Source: Cepaea nemoralis
Lineage: Eukaryota > Mollusca > Gastropoda > Stylommatophora > Helicidae
Reading direction: 5' to 3'
Assembly (NCBI GenBank): GCA_014155875.1
Contig: JACEFZ010021374.1
Coordinates: 1-64,000 of the forward strand
Length of the DNA: 64,000 nt
Position 1 is the stretch's first letter. Each line of letters begins with the position of its first letter. The position numbers and the translations under genes are program-made. Positions 33,150 through 43,862 of the stretch are shown in pieces. The notes under the pieces were generated by a model. That model saw only the letters and a list, made by a program, of their open reading frames with translations. It was not told where the DNA came from and searched no databases.

Positions 33150-33310
33150 GGACCTCATAGCCAATTCCAGGTTGATTTTCTAGGCGTACATTTAGTATTT
33201 TAACATTACTTCTTGAACAAGACGTCAAAGTTTAATTCCAACTTAATACCGGTGTAAAGGTTGAACCGAATACCTCGCCATCTGCGACCCTGAAGTCTTA
33301 GAGGCAGTGA
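33150..33310 (-). mobile_element. SINE-2-like degenerate copy
   Basis: The words 'ccggtgtaaaggttgaacc' and 'gcgaccctgaagtcttagag' resemble the SINE-2 box B and head on the complement. The body is strongly diverged. Confidence 0.4.
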
Positions 33311-33350
33311 TACAGCGACTAGTTGTTTGAAAACAAAAGATTGTAGAATA

Positions 33351-33352
<2 letters not shown>

Positions 33353-33441
<89 letters not shown>
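33353..33441. repeat. (GA)n microsatellite
   Basis: About 87 bp of pure GA. Confidence 0.98.
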
Positions 33442-33444
<3 letters not shown>

Positions 33445-33479
33445 AATTGAAAGATGGATAGTATATACAAAGGAGTTAT

Positions 33480-33480
<1 letters not shown>

Positions 33481-33563
<83 letters not shown>

Positions 33564-33590
33564 TTGATGATGATGATGATGATGATGATC
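33481..33590. repeat. (GAT)n microsatellite, block 1
   Basis: About 110 bp of GAT with one GTT interruption near 33563. Confidence 0.98.
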
Positions 33591-33599
33591 AATACACAA

Positions 33600-33672
33600 C
33601 AATCAGTCCGGTGTACCAGAAGTAATAGGGTGGGTATGGACAACGCTTGAGTTCCAAGCGAGCGAACGTGAA
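33600..33672 (+). mobile_element. DR3: short retroelement-like 3' end, copy 1
   Basis: The words 'cagtccggtgtaccagaagt', 'aacgcttgagttccaagcga' and 'gcgaacgtgaaaataaa' are shared with 52358-52432, 59290-59362 and, inverted, 40856-40926. Each copy runs into A-rich sequence. Confidence 0.6.
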
Positions 33673-33677
33673 AATAA

Positions 33678-33761
33678 ATATGATGATGATAATGATGTTG
33701 ATGTTGTTGATGATGATGATGATGATGATGATGAGGTGGAGGAGGAGGATGATGATGAAGC

Positions 33762-33807
<46 letters not shown>

Positions 33808-33837
33808 TGCTGATGATGATGATGATGATGATGAAGC

Positions 33838-33894
<57 letters not shown>

Positions 33895-33895
33895 C
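33678..33895. repeat. (GAT)n microsatellite, block 2
   Basis: GAT repeats with GAG, GCT and GTT interruptions. Poly-Asp, poly-Met, poly-His, poly-Ile and poly-Ser frames here are shadows. Confidence 0.97.
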
Positions 33896-34044
33896 TGCAA
33901 TGTAAAAACAAACATATAAGACCAATGTAAGGAACCACCAACATAATAGTCATAAGTAGAAGATGCTTAACAAGGTATATATACCTGATATCTTAAAATG
34001 TATTTCAAAACTAACACAAAAATTCGATACAATGGATAGGGGAG

Positions 34045-34936
34045 AACATGGGACAATTGGTTGAATGATTCATGAGACTAGAATACTGATTTGTTTTATA
34101 ATGGGAAGAATAACAAGTCATTATATTAGAGATGGTCAGTGTGAATTTATAGAACGTAAGGGCACAAACCAAGCCGTCTACATATTGAGAACGTTAGCGG
34201 ACAAAATAATTTACATGAACAGAGATCTATATTTGTTCTTTATTGACTACACAAAGGCATTTAATAGAGTGAACAATGAAGAAATAATTAGAATTTGGGA
34301 AAATTTATACATTGACGGTAAAGATCTAAGAATAATAAAACAACTTAATTTTACAACTAAAAGTCAGCCTAAACAATGAACAACTAAATGGAAATTTTTG
34401 TAAGCACATAAAACAAGGCGCTTGACAGGGTTGTGTACCATCACGCGATTGATTCAATTTGTGCAGCGAAATGATAACGATACCCAGACAAGACATGCTA
34501 GAAATATCGCTCCGTGGGGATAATATTAACCTGACTTATGCTTGTAGTCGGATCTGTGGCAAAAGGGATACGAATCTAATTCGTAATCCTGCATACCTCG
34601 TTCGAAACAAGCTGCGGGAGATTTGGAAGCGGACTGCTTTGCGTTGGTTTGCATACTATGTTATGAGTGTCGGTCGATCAGAAAGCAATGTCAAACTACT
34701 GAACTTAAACTTGCCTAAGTTTCACAAACAGCAAAAATAATGCTGGAGTTCACGGCAACTAACTATGCTAGTGACATGGTTTTGGTCGCTGACAATGAAA
34801 CAGGTATGAAAAGAATATGATAGGTATAATTAGAACAGAGAGTCAGAATATAGGGCTTGATCTGATTAGCAGAAAAACAAGAACTGATATTTACACAGAT
34901 AACATGTCTTCTGAAATGCAACATAACTGTAAATAG

Positions 34937-34940
<4 letters not shown>
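34045..34940 (+). pseudogene. RTE-2 reverse transcriptase fragment interrupted by SINE-1
   Basis: The frame reads GQCEFIERKGTNQAVYILRT, then LYLFFIDYTKAFNRVNNEE (palm motif A, Asp retained) and YIDGKDLRIIK. It then decays through HIKQGA-like text until a SINE interrupts at about 34545. After the SINE the text NYASDMVLVADNETG appears, where the family has YADD, so the first catalytic Asp of this motif is substituted. The copy ends near 34940. Confidence 0.85.
34548..34760 (+). mobile_element. SINE-1 inside reverse transcriptase
   Basis: Head 'ctgtggcaaaagggatacg', 'attcgtaatcctgc' and box B-like 'cgttcgaaaca', then 'cagaaagcaatgtcaaact' and 'gctggagttcacggcaac'. The flanks 'ctgacttatgcttgtag' (34532-34548) and 'ctaactatgctagtg' (34758-34772) look like a decayed target-site duplication. 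Confidence 0.8.
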
Positions 34941-34967
<27 letters not shown>

Positions 34968-35345
34968 GTGCTAGGCCAGTAAGCTTGGGCGGTCATGTTT
35001 CGCCATCTTAAACGACGTGGATCAGCTCTATATTCTTATCCCGACCACCCGATGTGGTCAGACCCTACAGATATTTACCTCTCTGCCTTCCCCTTGTTCT
35101 TTCTCCCCTCAGTCTTGCCAGGTGCCACCACGTTCTCTAGTTTATTTCTTCTCATAACGTGCCCAAAAAAGTTTGGCTCCCTACGTCAAAATTCTTTAAT
35201 CAGTTTACTGTGTTTATTTCCCTCTTGTAGGACCTGGTCATTGGTTTTTCTGTCTTCCATTGTATTCTTTACATTTCTCTCAGAAACCACATTTCCACTG
35301 CCACTAGATTTCCCCCCAGCATGTCTGCTCATTGTCCACGTTGGA
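34937..35345 (-). pseudogene. RTE-2 C-terminal fragment with (GAT)n tail
   Basis: An (ATC)8-9 block at about 34940-34967 is the 3' tail of a minus-strand copy. The complement upstream carries text equivalent to the WFLREM, MEDRKTNDQVLQEGN and LIKEF segments and NVDNEQTCWGEI-type sequence near 35330. The overlapping 127-codon + frame is the antisense shadow. Confidence 0.78.
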
Positions 35346-35984
35346 AATAGCTTATATCAAATCAGTGCATTTAACTAATTCACTGTCGAAGGATACTATA
35401 TCGCCAAATGTGACCTCCCATTTTGACAGAAGGGCGATATATCACCATAATAGTCGCTGTGTTATTCTTTTTCTTTTTTCGCGGTATCTTCCGCAGTTGT
35501 AATGCTCAATAAATGGAAATGTAATTATAATACTTGTTCATTTGATTGTGAGTCATATTTGGTTCGAACCTACATTTTGTTTGGCACGGAATAATTAAAT
35601 ATGCGATGACAGCAGATGCAAGATGTATCAAAGAAGTCAAATGTAGCACAGCCCAGGAAAACTTCCTAGTAAATCACCAACAGCAAATAAATACTAGGGT
35701 TGAAGACAACGTTTTGTAAAATGACAAGCAATTAATTTTGTAAGTCACTGTCAGAGAGGAGCGTCTATACTTGGTGTGCACTTAAACCACATCTCTCCAG
35801 TTGGAACTGCACGTCGTGCGGCCTGAGAGCAAACCCTGTGACTGATCCTGTTGAGCTGAATATAACACCCCCTGGACTTTTAGGTTGTAGGTCAGATGCT
35901 AACCATCTCAGATAAGACTCTGCATGCATATTTCAAGATATTTCATGTACATTTACGATTAACCCCAGCTAGTCTGTTTATGAC
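35346..35984. other. Unclassified sequence with short inverted repeat
   Basis: The text 'tatatcgcc' near 35399 and 'ggcgatata' near 35433 could pair as a small stem with a loop of about 25 bases. No domain is present. Confidence 0.35.
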
Positions 35985-36180
35985 ATTTTACGTTCAGTAG
36001 TTTGCCATTACTTTCTAAACGTGAAGGCAAAGTTTAAGTCCAACTGATTGGTGTAAGGAATGAACGCCATACCCAGCCATCAGCGGGCAAGAAGTTTAAG
36101 CTCCAGAACTCTTAACCTTTCAGCCACGCCGTTGATGGCAACGTCCTACAAAAGGTCATGCATATCACGCATGTGGGGCA
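35985..36180 (-). mobile_element. Composite of SINE-1 and SINE-2 pieces
   Basis: SINE-1 antisense text 'cgttcagtagtttgccatta' is followed by SINE-2 antisense head and box B text ('aagtttaagtccaactgatt', 'aagtttaagctccagaactc'), then + oriented SINE-1 3' domain text 'ggcaacgtcctacaaaaggt'. The order suggests nesting or template switching. Confidence 0.55.
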
Positions 36181-36287
36181 TTCCTCGGTAGTTGAAGATG
36201 GCAAACAGGAGGCGCAGAAAGCCATTAACTGTGGCCCGTAAACAGACTGTCTTACATCGTGTCCTTGCTGTACTGGTGAAACTATTA

Positions 36288-37278
36288 CCTGTAAAACCAA
36301 GTTGTTATATTTGAACTATTTCCTTTATAAGCAAGTTGTTATATTTGAACTATTTCCTTTATAACCAAGTTGTTATATTTAAACTATTTCCTATATAATC
36401 AATGTGTTACATTTACACTATATCCTTTATAACCAAGTTGTTATTTTAAACTATTTCTTTTATATGCAAGTTGTTATATTTTAACAATTTCCTTTATAAC
36501 CAAGTTGTTATATTTAAACTATTCCCTTTATAAACAAATTGTTATGTTTAAACTATTTCTTCTATAACCAAGTTGTTATATTTAAAATATTTCCTTTATA
36601 ATCAATTTGTTATATTTACACTATTTCCTTTATAATCAAGTTGTTATGTTAAACTATTTCCTTTATAAGCAAGTTGTTATATTTAAACTATTCCCTTTAT
36701 AACCAAGTTGTTATATTTAAACTATTCCCTTTATAACCAAGTTGTTATATTTTAACTATCCCCTTTTTAACGAAGTTGATATGCTTAAAAGTATTTTCTT
36801 TATAACCAAATTGTTATGTTTAAACTATTTCTTCTAGAACCAAATTGTTATATTTAAACTTTTCGCTTTATAACCAAGTTGTTATATTTTAGCTACCTCT
36901 TTACAACGAAGTTATTATATTTAAAGTATTTCCTTCGTATTCAAATTGTTATGTTTAATCAATTTCTTCTATAACCAAGTTGTTATATTTAAACTTTTCG
37001 CTTTATAACCAAGGTGTTAACTGTCACCTTTATAACGAAGTTGTTGTATTTAAAGTATTTCCTTTATAACCAAATTGTTATGTTTAAACTATTCCCTTTA
37101 TAACCAATACATTTTATTTTAACTATTCCTTTTATAACCAAGTTGCTATATTTAAACTATTTCCTTTATAACCCTGTTATATTTTAACGATTACCTTCAT
37201 AACTAAGTTATTATAGTTAAAGTATTCCCAGTATAACCTCGTTATTATATGTAACTATTTCCCTTTACAAGCAAGATA
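36288..37278. repeat. 34-bp AT-rich satellite (about 29 units)
   Basis: The unit reads 'aaccaagttgttatatttaa' plus 'actatttcctttat', period 34 bp, with 32-35 bp variants. Divergence increases toward the right end. Confidence 0.96.
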
Positions 37279-37640
37279 TTATGACGGGAACGACTCAAGC
37301 TTGGGAATAAACAAAACAATTTAAAGCAGAAGTCTTAAAACTGCTACCTGCTATAGATCAGTGAAGAATCAGAACCATCACATTGTGAATGTCTGAATGC
37401 ACGCGGGAATAGGTGGGCAGTATTTTCCTCACTTAGCGGACGACGGGCGCAGGTGTCAAACCTTCGCCCGACCGCGCGTATGACAATATAACGTAAACAT
37501 CCCCTCTCCCCCTTTCCCAACGATTACAGCAAAGCGTTGTAAATAGCTGCCACTACATTTTTAACAGTACGCAAACTCAAAGAAACAGGAAATTAGTTGA
37601 ATAAATAACACTAATCCCTCATGTCCACATAGAGTTAATA
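37279..37640. other. Unclassified spacer
   Basis: Contains 'gtatgacaatataacgtaaac' and 'gaatgcacgcgggaataggtgg', the latter resembling 'gcatgcacgaaggaatagatgg' at 26902 and so part of an uncharacterised repeat. Confidence 0.4.
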
Positions 37641-37644
37641 TTAT

Positions 37645-38105
37645 TATAATATGTAAGTTAATCAGAGTCCTTGAAGAAAAACAGGAAAACTGTAAATTGA
37701 TCAGTGAAATTAGACTTAGAGAATCAAGATTATTTGAGCACGTTATGAGAAGAAATTAACACGAAAACCGTAAACTGTATAGAGAAATTAGACTTAATGC
37801 AATCAAGATTATTTTAGAACGTTATGGAGAGAAATAAATATCTCAAATTCCTCGAAGCCCTTATAGAAATAATATTTCTGTTATCGTCAGTATGTTCAGT
37901 CCCCCAAGAGAAAAACGAAAAAATACGAAACACGTAAAATGATTAGAGAAATTAAAGGAAGACAATCAAGATAATTTGAGCACGTTATGAAGAGAAATTA
38001 TCTTGGCACCTTAATGACAAGTGGCAAACGTCAAGGGAAAGGAATAAGAGGAAGACAAAGGAGATAAATATCCGGATGGTTTGGTCACTTGACATGATAG
38101 GGACA
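37645..38105 (+). pseudogene. RTE-2 C-terminal segment in three tandem degenerate copies
   Basis: The phrases encoding ENCKLISEIRLRESRLFEHV, ENRKLYREIRLNAIKI and KMIREIKGRQSR followed by FEHVMKRN occur one after another (about 37675, 37760 and 37925). Only the last continues into the family 3' text (LMTSGKRQGKGIRGRQRR). All frames are broken. Confidence 0.78.
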
Positions 38106-38330
38106 AAAACATAAATCTGATCCAAGCAGCTATATGGCATGAAGGCACCTGGTCACAGCTTCTAATTATGTCACCCGACTGCCCTCCTCACCTTCATGCC
38201 CCTAGTATTTATGCTCAGCTCGATAAGCTCAATCTGCTTTCATGGCTGTGTGCTATAGATGTTTCTCCGATAATGTTCTAATAACTTTGGAGTATACGTG
38301 TAGGAATTGTCAATACTTTACGACCACGTC
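38106..38330. other. Unclassified spacer
   Basis: No feature recognised. Confidence 0.3.
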
Positions 38331-38331
38331 A

Positions 38332-39455
38332 CGACGATAATGTCACGACCATGTCACGACTATGTCACGACCATGTCACGACCATGTCACGACAATGTCA
38401 CGGCTATGTCATGACGATAATGTCACGACCATGTCACGACCATGTCACGACCATGTCACGACGACCATGTCACGACCATGTCACGACCATGTCACGACGA
38501 CAATGTCACGACCATGTCACGACGACAATGTCACGACGACAATGTCACGACCATGTCACGACCATGTCAAGACGACAATGTCATGACCATGTCAAGACGA
38601 CAATGTCACGACCATGTCAAGACGACAATGTCACGACTATGTCAAGACGACAATGTCACGACCATGTCACGACGACAATGTCACGACCATGTCACGACCA
38701 TGTCAAGACGAAAATGTCACGACCATGTCACGACGACAATGTCACGACGATAATGCCACGACGACCATGTCACGACGACAATGCCACGACGACCATGTCA
38801 AGACGACCATGTCAAGACGACCATGTCAAGACGACAATGTCACGACCATGTCACGACCATGTCACGACCATGTCACGACAATGTCACGACGTCCATGTCA
38901 CGACGTCCATGTCACGACGACAATGCCACGACGACAATGCCACGACAACCATGTCACGACCATATCACGACGACCATGTCACGACCATGTCACGACCGTA
39001 TCACGACGACCATGTCACGACCATGTCACGACCGTATCACGACGATCATGTCACGACCATGTCACGACGACCATGTCACGACCATGTCACGACGACAATG
39101 TCACGACCATGTCACGACGACCCTGTCACGACAATGTCACGACGACAATGTCACGGTGACAATGTCACGACCATATCACGACCATGTCACGGCCACAATG
39201 TCACGACGACCATGTCACGACCAAGTCAAGACGACCATGTCACGACGACAGTGTCACGACGACAGTGTCACGACGACAATGTCACGACGATAATGTCACG
39301 ACCATGTCACGGTCACAATGTCACGACCATGTCACGACGACCATGTCATGGCCACAATGTCACGACAATATCACGACGACAATGTCACGACGACAATGTC
39401 ACGACCATGTCACGATGACAATGTCACGACCGCGTCACGATCATACCACTATATT
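38332..39455. repeat. 11/14-bp CpG-bearing satellite (ATGTCACGACC / ATGTCACGACGACA)
   Basis: More than 80 units of ATGTCACGACC (11 bp) or the same plus one GAC (14 bp) are arranged irregularly, with ATGCCACG, CATATCACG and CAAGACGAC variants. Nearly every unit has at least one CpG. All three + frames are open over hundreds of bases (up to 355 codons) because no unit creates a stop. The products are Cys/His/Arg/Ser repeats and are not called genes. Confidence 0.95.
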
Positions 39456-39459
39456 AAAT

Positions 39460-39690
39460 TTACCTGGTTAAGTGCCACAGGATAATTAATCGTCGTCTTA
39501 AGTGACTGTTCGTATCTGCCAGTGGCTTACATGTAGCCGAGGTGTTGTTGTGTACAACAAGCATGTCTGCTACGATATGAACAACTTTTAAGCCATAACT
39601 GACATACCCCTACTTCCCATTCTCCGCCATTTGTGTCTGGTGTAAACCATCGTTTAGTTTGGCGCTAAATCTTTTAAAAGAACAGAACAA
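39460..39690. repeat. Dispersed repeat DR2, copy 2
   Basis: Matches 4790-5035 in order ('attaatcgtcgtcttaagtg', 'gtctgctacgatat', 'aagccataactg', 'tttggcgctaaatc'). Confidence 0.6.
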
Positions 39691-39700
39691 TTTAGTTCGG

Positions 39701-39809
<109 letters not shown>

Positions 39810-39944
39810 TGCGTCAGTCAAGCGTAAGGCGTGACAACGTTCATGCAAAACCTTCTGTCGTCTGTGTTCTCCATACATTCACAAATATTATTTGACACTC
39901 ATAGAAGTAGAAGTCAGAAAGAGAGATTAGAAAACGCACTAAGG

Positions 39945-40178
39945 TTAGTTGCGTACATTTTACTGGACGTCGCAGTCAACCCCAACATTTTTTGACTGTT
40001 TGTCACTTTTTGGCAAGTTTTACGTGTAGTAGCTTGCCATTGCTTTCTGAACTTCCGGCACTCATACCATTGTATTAAAACTAGTGCAAGGCGATCGGCT
40101 ACCAAATCACTCGCAGCTGTGTACGAACGTGGTATGCGGGATTAAGAATTGCATCCGTGACACCTTCGCCACGGAGCA
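39945..40178 (-). mobile_element. SINE-1, near full length
   Basis: The complement reads 'ccgtggcgaaggtgtcacgg' (box A), 'ttcgtacacag' (box B remnant), 'cagaaagcaatggcaagct' and 'gttggggttgactgcgacgt', ending 'taaaatgtacgcaac'. It gives the clearest head-to-tail order of the family. Confidence 0.85.
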
Positions 40179-40485
40179 ATCATAATCACTCTCTCTCTCC
40201 CGCTTTCTTTGTCCCTTCTACCCGCTGATTTTTCTTTGTTTCTCTCTTGAGAATATGTATGTGTGTTTGAGGGAGTGTGTGTTTATGTGATATCGCGTGT
40301 TTCTGTAAATGATGAATGTATATGTGTATGTATACATGTACGTATGTAGGTATGTAAATATGTCTTTGTACAAGTGTGTGTATGTATATGTGTCATCCTG
40401 TCTGCCTACCAGCCTCATAACATGGTAATATTCATGGTTTATGTTCACAGCATTCATTCGACAATATTTTTGTATGAAAACCAAC
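40179..40485. other. GT/AT-rich stretch
   Basis: Repeated 'gtatgtatatgtg' words at about 40255-40395. No gene. Confidence 0.5.
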
Positions 40486-40585
40486 GTAAGACGGTTTGTT
40501 GCCAAATCTTCCGCAGCTGTGTATTGAACGCATCATGCGGGATTACGAATTGCATCTGTAACACCTTCGCCCCAGAACCGGACGC
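40486..40585 (-). mobile_element. SINE-1 head fragment
   Basis: The words 'ccgcagctgtgtattgaacg', 'gcgggattacgaattgcatc' and 'aacaccttcgcc' repeat the head of the 39945-40178 copy. Confidence 0.7.
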
Positions 40586-40589
40586 ACTA

Positions 40590-40695
40590 GACAACATACA
40601 CACTGAAAGCTATAGATACTCGTACCGGGATTCGAACCTGCCACCTCCGAAAGAAGACAGCGCCTTGCTGTAGGAAAAGGTGTACTTCGACCATG
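40590..40695 (-). mobile_element. SINE-4 head
   Basis: The complement contains 'gtcgaagtacacc', 'aaggcgctgtcttc' and box B-like 'gcaggttcgaatcccggt'. The same head occurs at 47600, 63095 and 63595. Confidence 0.7.
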
Positions 40696-41284
40696 ACTAC
40701 CAATTTCCCCAGGTACCCAGGCCTACAACACGTAATGGGCCCTGGAGACCACAGATCCGTACCAGGTTCCTACTCAGGGGCTTGTTTATTACGTTTTTGA
40801 AAGATAGCCCTGTGACGAGCTTGTCTCCCGCCGAGACGCTAAGTTTATTTAATTTAGTTTTTCGTTCGCTCGCTTTGATCTTAAATGTAGTCCACACGCT
40901 TACTACTTCTTATAACAGCACTGGACTAATTTTGCGTGTAGGTTAGCTTTCCCCACCACCAGTATCCCTCGCCATCAGACGAACCCCCTCCGACTTCTGA
41001 GGTGAGACACTTAGTGTTAGCGTTGAAATTTCCTACGCCATAAAGTAAATGTCCAGTTCTGGGAATAACGAGGTGGGTAGCCGGCTCCTTTCCTCGCCGT
41101 ATTTGTATCCCAGACAATTTTGAAAATTACCCGATACTCAAATTAATGTGGATGGCTAGACCCCAGAGCTGGACTTGTAGAAAAGGAAAGAACCCATCTA
41201 CAGCTGTGAACTGAACCCCGAACCACTGTACCGGTAGCAAGCGCACTATCCACTATTCTACTCTGCATTATTACAAACTAAACT
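40696..41284. other. Unclassified sequence including DR3 copy 2 (40856-40926, minus)
   Basis: DR3 antisense text 'ttcgttcgctcgctttgat' and 'agtccacacgcttactactt' is visible. The remainder has no recognised feature. Confidence 0.5.
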
Positions 41285-41560
41285 CAGTTGGATGTCTTTT
41301 ACATGACGTCGCAATCAACTCTAGCATTACTTTGCAGTTTTTGATTGTCTAGGCAATTCTACGTTTAGTAGGCGTTCGAAACTCAGCTGCGACCGATTTG
41401 TGCAGCAGACCGTGTCGCGGTGTGTTATAACGTGTTGGTAAGGGAGCCGGTCGTATGCAACACACAAACAAAAATTTACCACTGCCTTCTGAACCACCAA
41501 CATTCATACCAGGGTGAAAAGCAACGCAAGACGGCCTTACAAACTATCAATCGTTTAACG
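41285..41560 (-). mobile_element. SINE-1 interrupted by about 113 bp
   Basis: SINE-1 antisense 3' domain (41290-41372: 'catgacgtcgcaatcaactc', 'ctacgtttagtag') is separated from 'taccactgccttctgaac' (about 41485) by a GC-richer segment containing 'cgttcgaaactcagctgcga'. That segment could itself be a SINE head piece. Confidence 0.55.
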
Positions 41561-42035
41561 GAGACAATATATGAAAGCCGACGGAGAGTGTCAAATCACC
41601 AGCCAACTTGGGAAAACCGCCGACGGCCTTGACGCGCTGGATTCCGTGTAAACACAAAGCTTGGAGACAATGGACATCTCTTAGGTTATGACTCAGTGGT
41701 GATTAAGCTGGTTAAGGGACGTCAAAACAAATATCCTAAGACGGAAAATTAATTTTCAGAGACAAAAACCCCGCCGCACAGCAAGCACGACATTAGCTTT
41801 CCGATCGTCAGAAGCGTTCCCCAAATCCCAGAATTTTTTGGCCTTTTATCTTCATGTCATGATTCCGCGTGTCTTTCTCCAGTCGTATGTTCCTATACTG
41901 TTTCGAGGCGTACGACTCGTTTGCCACACACACACGCTCCCAAGGCACCCAAGGGGATGATAACGATGTGGACCCAGTGCTTCGTGCCCTAACGAAGAAT
42001 GCATACAGTGAACAGCCCTCTTGTCTGCCGACACA
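41561..42035. other. Unclassified sequence
   Basis: No domain or repeat identified. Confidence 0.3.
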
Positions 42036-42038
42036 ACG

Positions 42039-42560
42039 GTTCATTCATTCATTCAGTAGCATGTCCTTTGCAGAACCTCGCTCCCATAATAACCTTCCGG
42101 AAAACCTCTCGATCATAAGCAAGATGTGCCGCGTCCGATACACCCATCTGGAGATCATTCGCCACATCCTGCTCCCATCTTCTCTTTAGCCTTCCTCTTC
42201 CTCTCTTCCCAGGCATATACCCTTCCATTATTGTTCTCACCAAACTTTCGTGACGTTTCAAGTGACCAAAATATTTAAATTTTCTTTGTTTTATCGTTTT
42301 TAATAGCCAACCTTCTTCAATATTCAGCTCTTGAAGGATGGTGGCATTTGTTCTTTTCTTTACCCAAGATATTCCTAGAACTCGTCTATAACATTTATAT
42401 TCAAAGGCATTTATGCGCTGTTCAGCTTGTATAGTAAGTGTCCAGGTCTCACAGGCGTATGTTGCAATGGGAAAGATGGATGCTCTTAAAAATCTAACTT
42501 TTGTAGTTCTGTCTGCCCCATTCCATAATTTATTCATTTGTTTTAACACAACGGTTACGT
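42039..42560 (-). pseudogene. RTE-1 C-terminal region, cleanest copy, (AATG)n tail
   Basis: The minus frame of 166 codons reads LFPIATYACETWTL-like text (ASIFPIATYACETWTL), AFEYKCYRRVLGISWVKKRT, ILQELNIEEGWLLKTIK, KYFGHLKRHESLVRTIMEGY and GVSDAAHLAYDREVFRKV. It is continuous with no stop to the natural end. A short (ATTC)n tail follows at 42040-42056. It is 5'-truncated, with no palm motif. Confidence 0.9.
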
Positions 42561-43494
42561 ATTCAAATACCCAACAAGACAGGGATTTATTTATTTGTTA
42601 CAATTGACGCGGGCTGTCAAGTCGACTCATCTTAAAACATGGTTATCAGAAAATTTATGTTATTGTAAATGCGGACAACAAGACAATGATCAATTTAACC
42701 ATCAAGTGCTCATTTGACTATTAAATTCAGTTCAGTTCAATGTTATCGGGGAAAAAAATGTGGCCTCGTTCAATCTGATTCTGTAACGTCGATTATAATT
42801 GAGATCTGTTTTTGTGTGTGGGAATGTTGATATTCTTTCCTTTCTATGTTCTCTTTCGAGTTAGTCCTAAACAGGAACAGGACTGGTTATATTTTACCCC
42901 CTCTGTTCTTCAAGTTCGGTTGAGTCTTATCTTATGGGGTTCTCACTGACTGGCATTTTCATTATAGTGGTGTCGCAGAAAATAAACTTGTTATGTTCGA
43001 TCGATGACAACCAGACCCAACATTAGTCTGCAAAAACAAGTAATCCTTTGATGTTGTACAGACTGAGAAAAATACGTCGTTAAAACTGTTTACACAGGAT
43101 CGGCATTTCTAACTGAGAAACAAGATACTTCGCGTCAGAATGCCTACCCCTGGTCGGCGAATCTTTAAGATGTGGATTGTTCGGGGAACAAATACGTCGC
43201 GTTACAATGTCTACACCGGTCGGCATTTGGTTAACAAAATTGTTGCTCGAGACGAAGAACAACGCCAAACGTCTGCCAGGGCGGTATTGGCCTTTGAAGT
43301 GGAGACGAAATGTCTGAATACAGGCGGGGTTGAGTCTGTGATGTAGGGAGAAGTCTCTGGCTCACAGACAGCCAGGATCTTTGTTGTATGAGACAAAGAA
43401 TTCCCCAGATGAAAGTGAATTTGACCGCAGAATGACTCCAGTTAGTCTAGAATAGGCGGAGGAAACCAGATTCTGGACTGATTGACGTCTAGAC
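42561..43494. other. Unclassified sequence with internal duplication near 43080-43215
   Basis: The phrases 'gatcggcatttctaact', 'gcctacccctggtcggcgaa' and 'gtctacaccggtcggcattt' suggest an old local duplication. Short frames have no domain. Confidence 0.4.
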
Positions 43495-43560
43495 TTTTTG
43501 GTGACGTCACTCAAGCACTGATATAAAACCCAATTGCGGTAAACAAGAGGAGTGAGTCGG
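43480..43560 (+). promoter_or_regulatory. Promoter-like CRE plus TATA box
   Basis: A perfect 10-bp palindrome GTGACGTCAC (43501-43510) holds a full CRE octamer, with a half-related 'attgacgtct' at 43481. A TATA box-like ATATAAAA follows at 43521-43528, 10 bp after the palindrome. No long frame lies downstream, so it may belong to a retroelement LTR or a non-coding transcript, or be chance. Confidence 0.35.
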
Positions 43561-43753
43561 CCAAAAATTCTGAAGTGTTAAGATCGGTGCATTATTCCGA
43601 GTTGTGTTCCATGGAAGAAACTAGGGGTGTCAAATTGTTGATAGTTATCGGCGGACATAGATCCAGTCTGTGATCGCCTAGTTTTGATTAGCAACTGGAA
43701 TAGGCATATGGTAGGCTATTAAGCATATCTATCTTAGAGTATGATTAGGAATA

Positions 43754-43862
43754 GAGTACAGTACTGTGCGGTGATATAATGTATTATAGGTGCGGTGATA
43801 TAATGTATTATAGGTGCGGTGATATAATGTATTATAGGTGTGGTGATATAATGTATTGTTCT
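43754..43862. repeat. 24-bp minisatellite (GTGCGGTGATATAATGTATT)
   Basis: Four units of 'gtgcggtgatataatgtatt' plus 'atag'; the last has diverged. Confidence 0.92.

Noticed and set aside
32635..33160. Heptapeptide-repeat frames on both strands (NTPSIYR, VFLYIDG), coiled-coil-like at first sight
   Set aside because: The 21-bp satellite explains the periodicity on both strands.
33351..33953. Poly-His, poly-Ile, poly-Ser, poly-Asp and poly-Met frames
   Set aside because: (GAT)n and (GA)n microsatellites.
38351..39418. 355-codon Cys/His-rich frame that looks like a metal-binding repeat protein
   Set aside because: All three forward frames are open because of unit composition; there is no start context or unique sequence.
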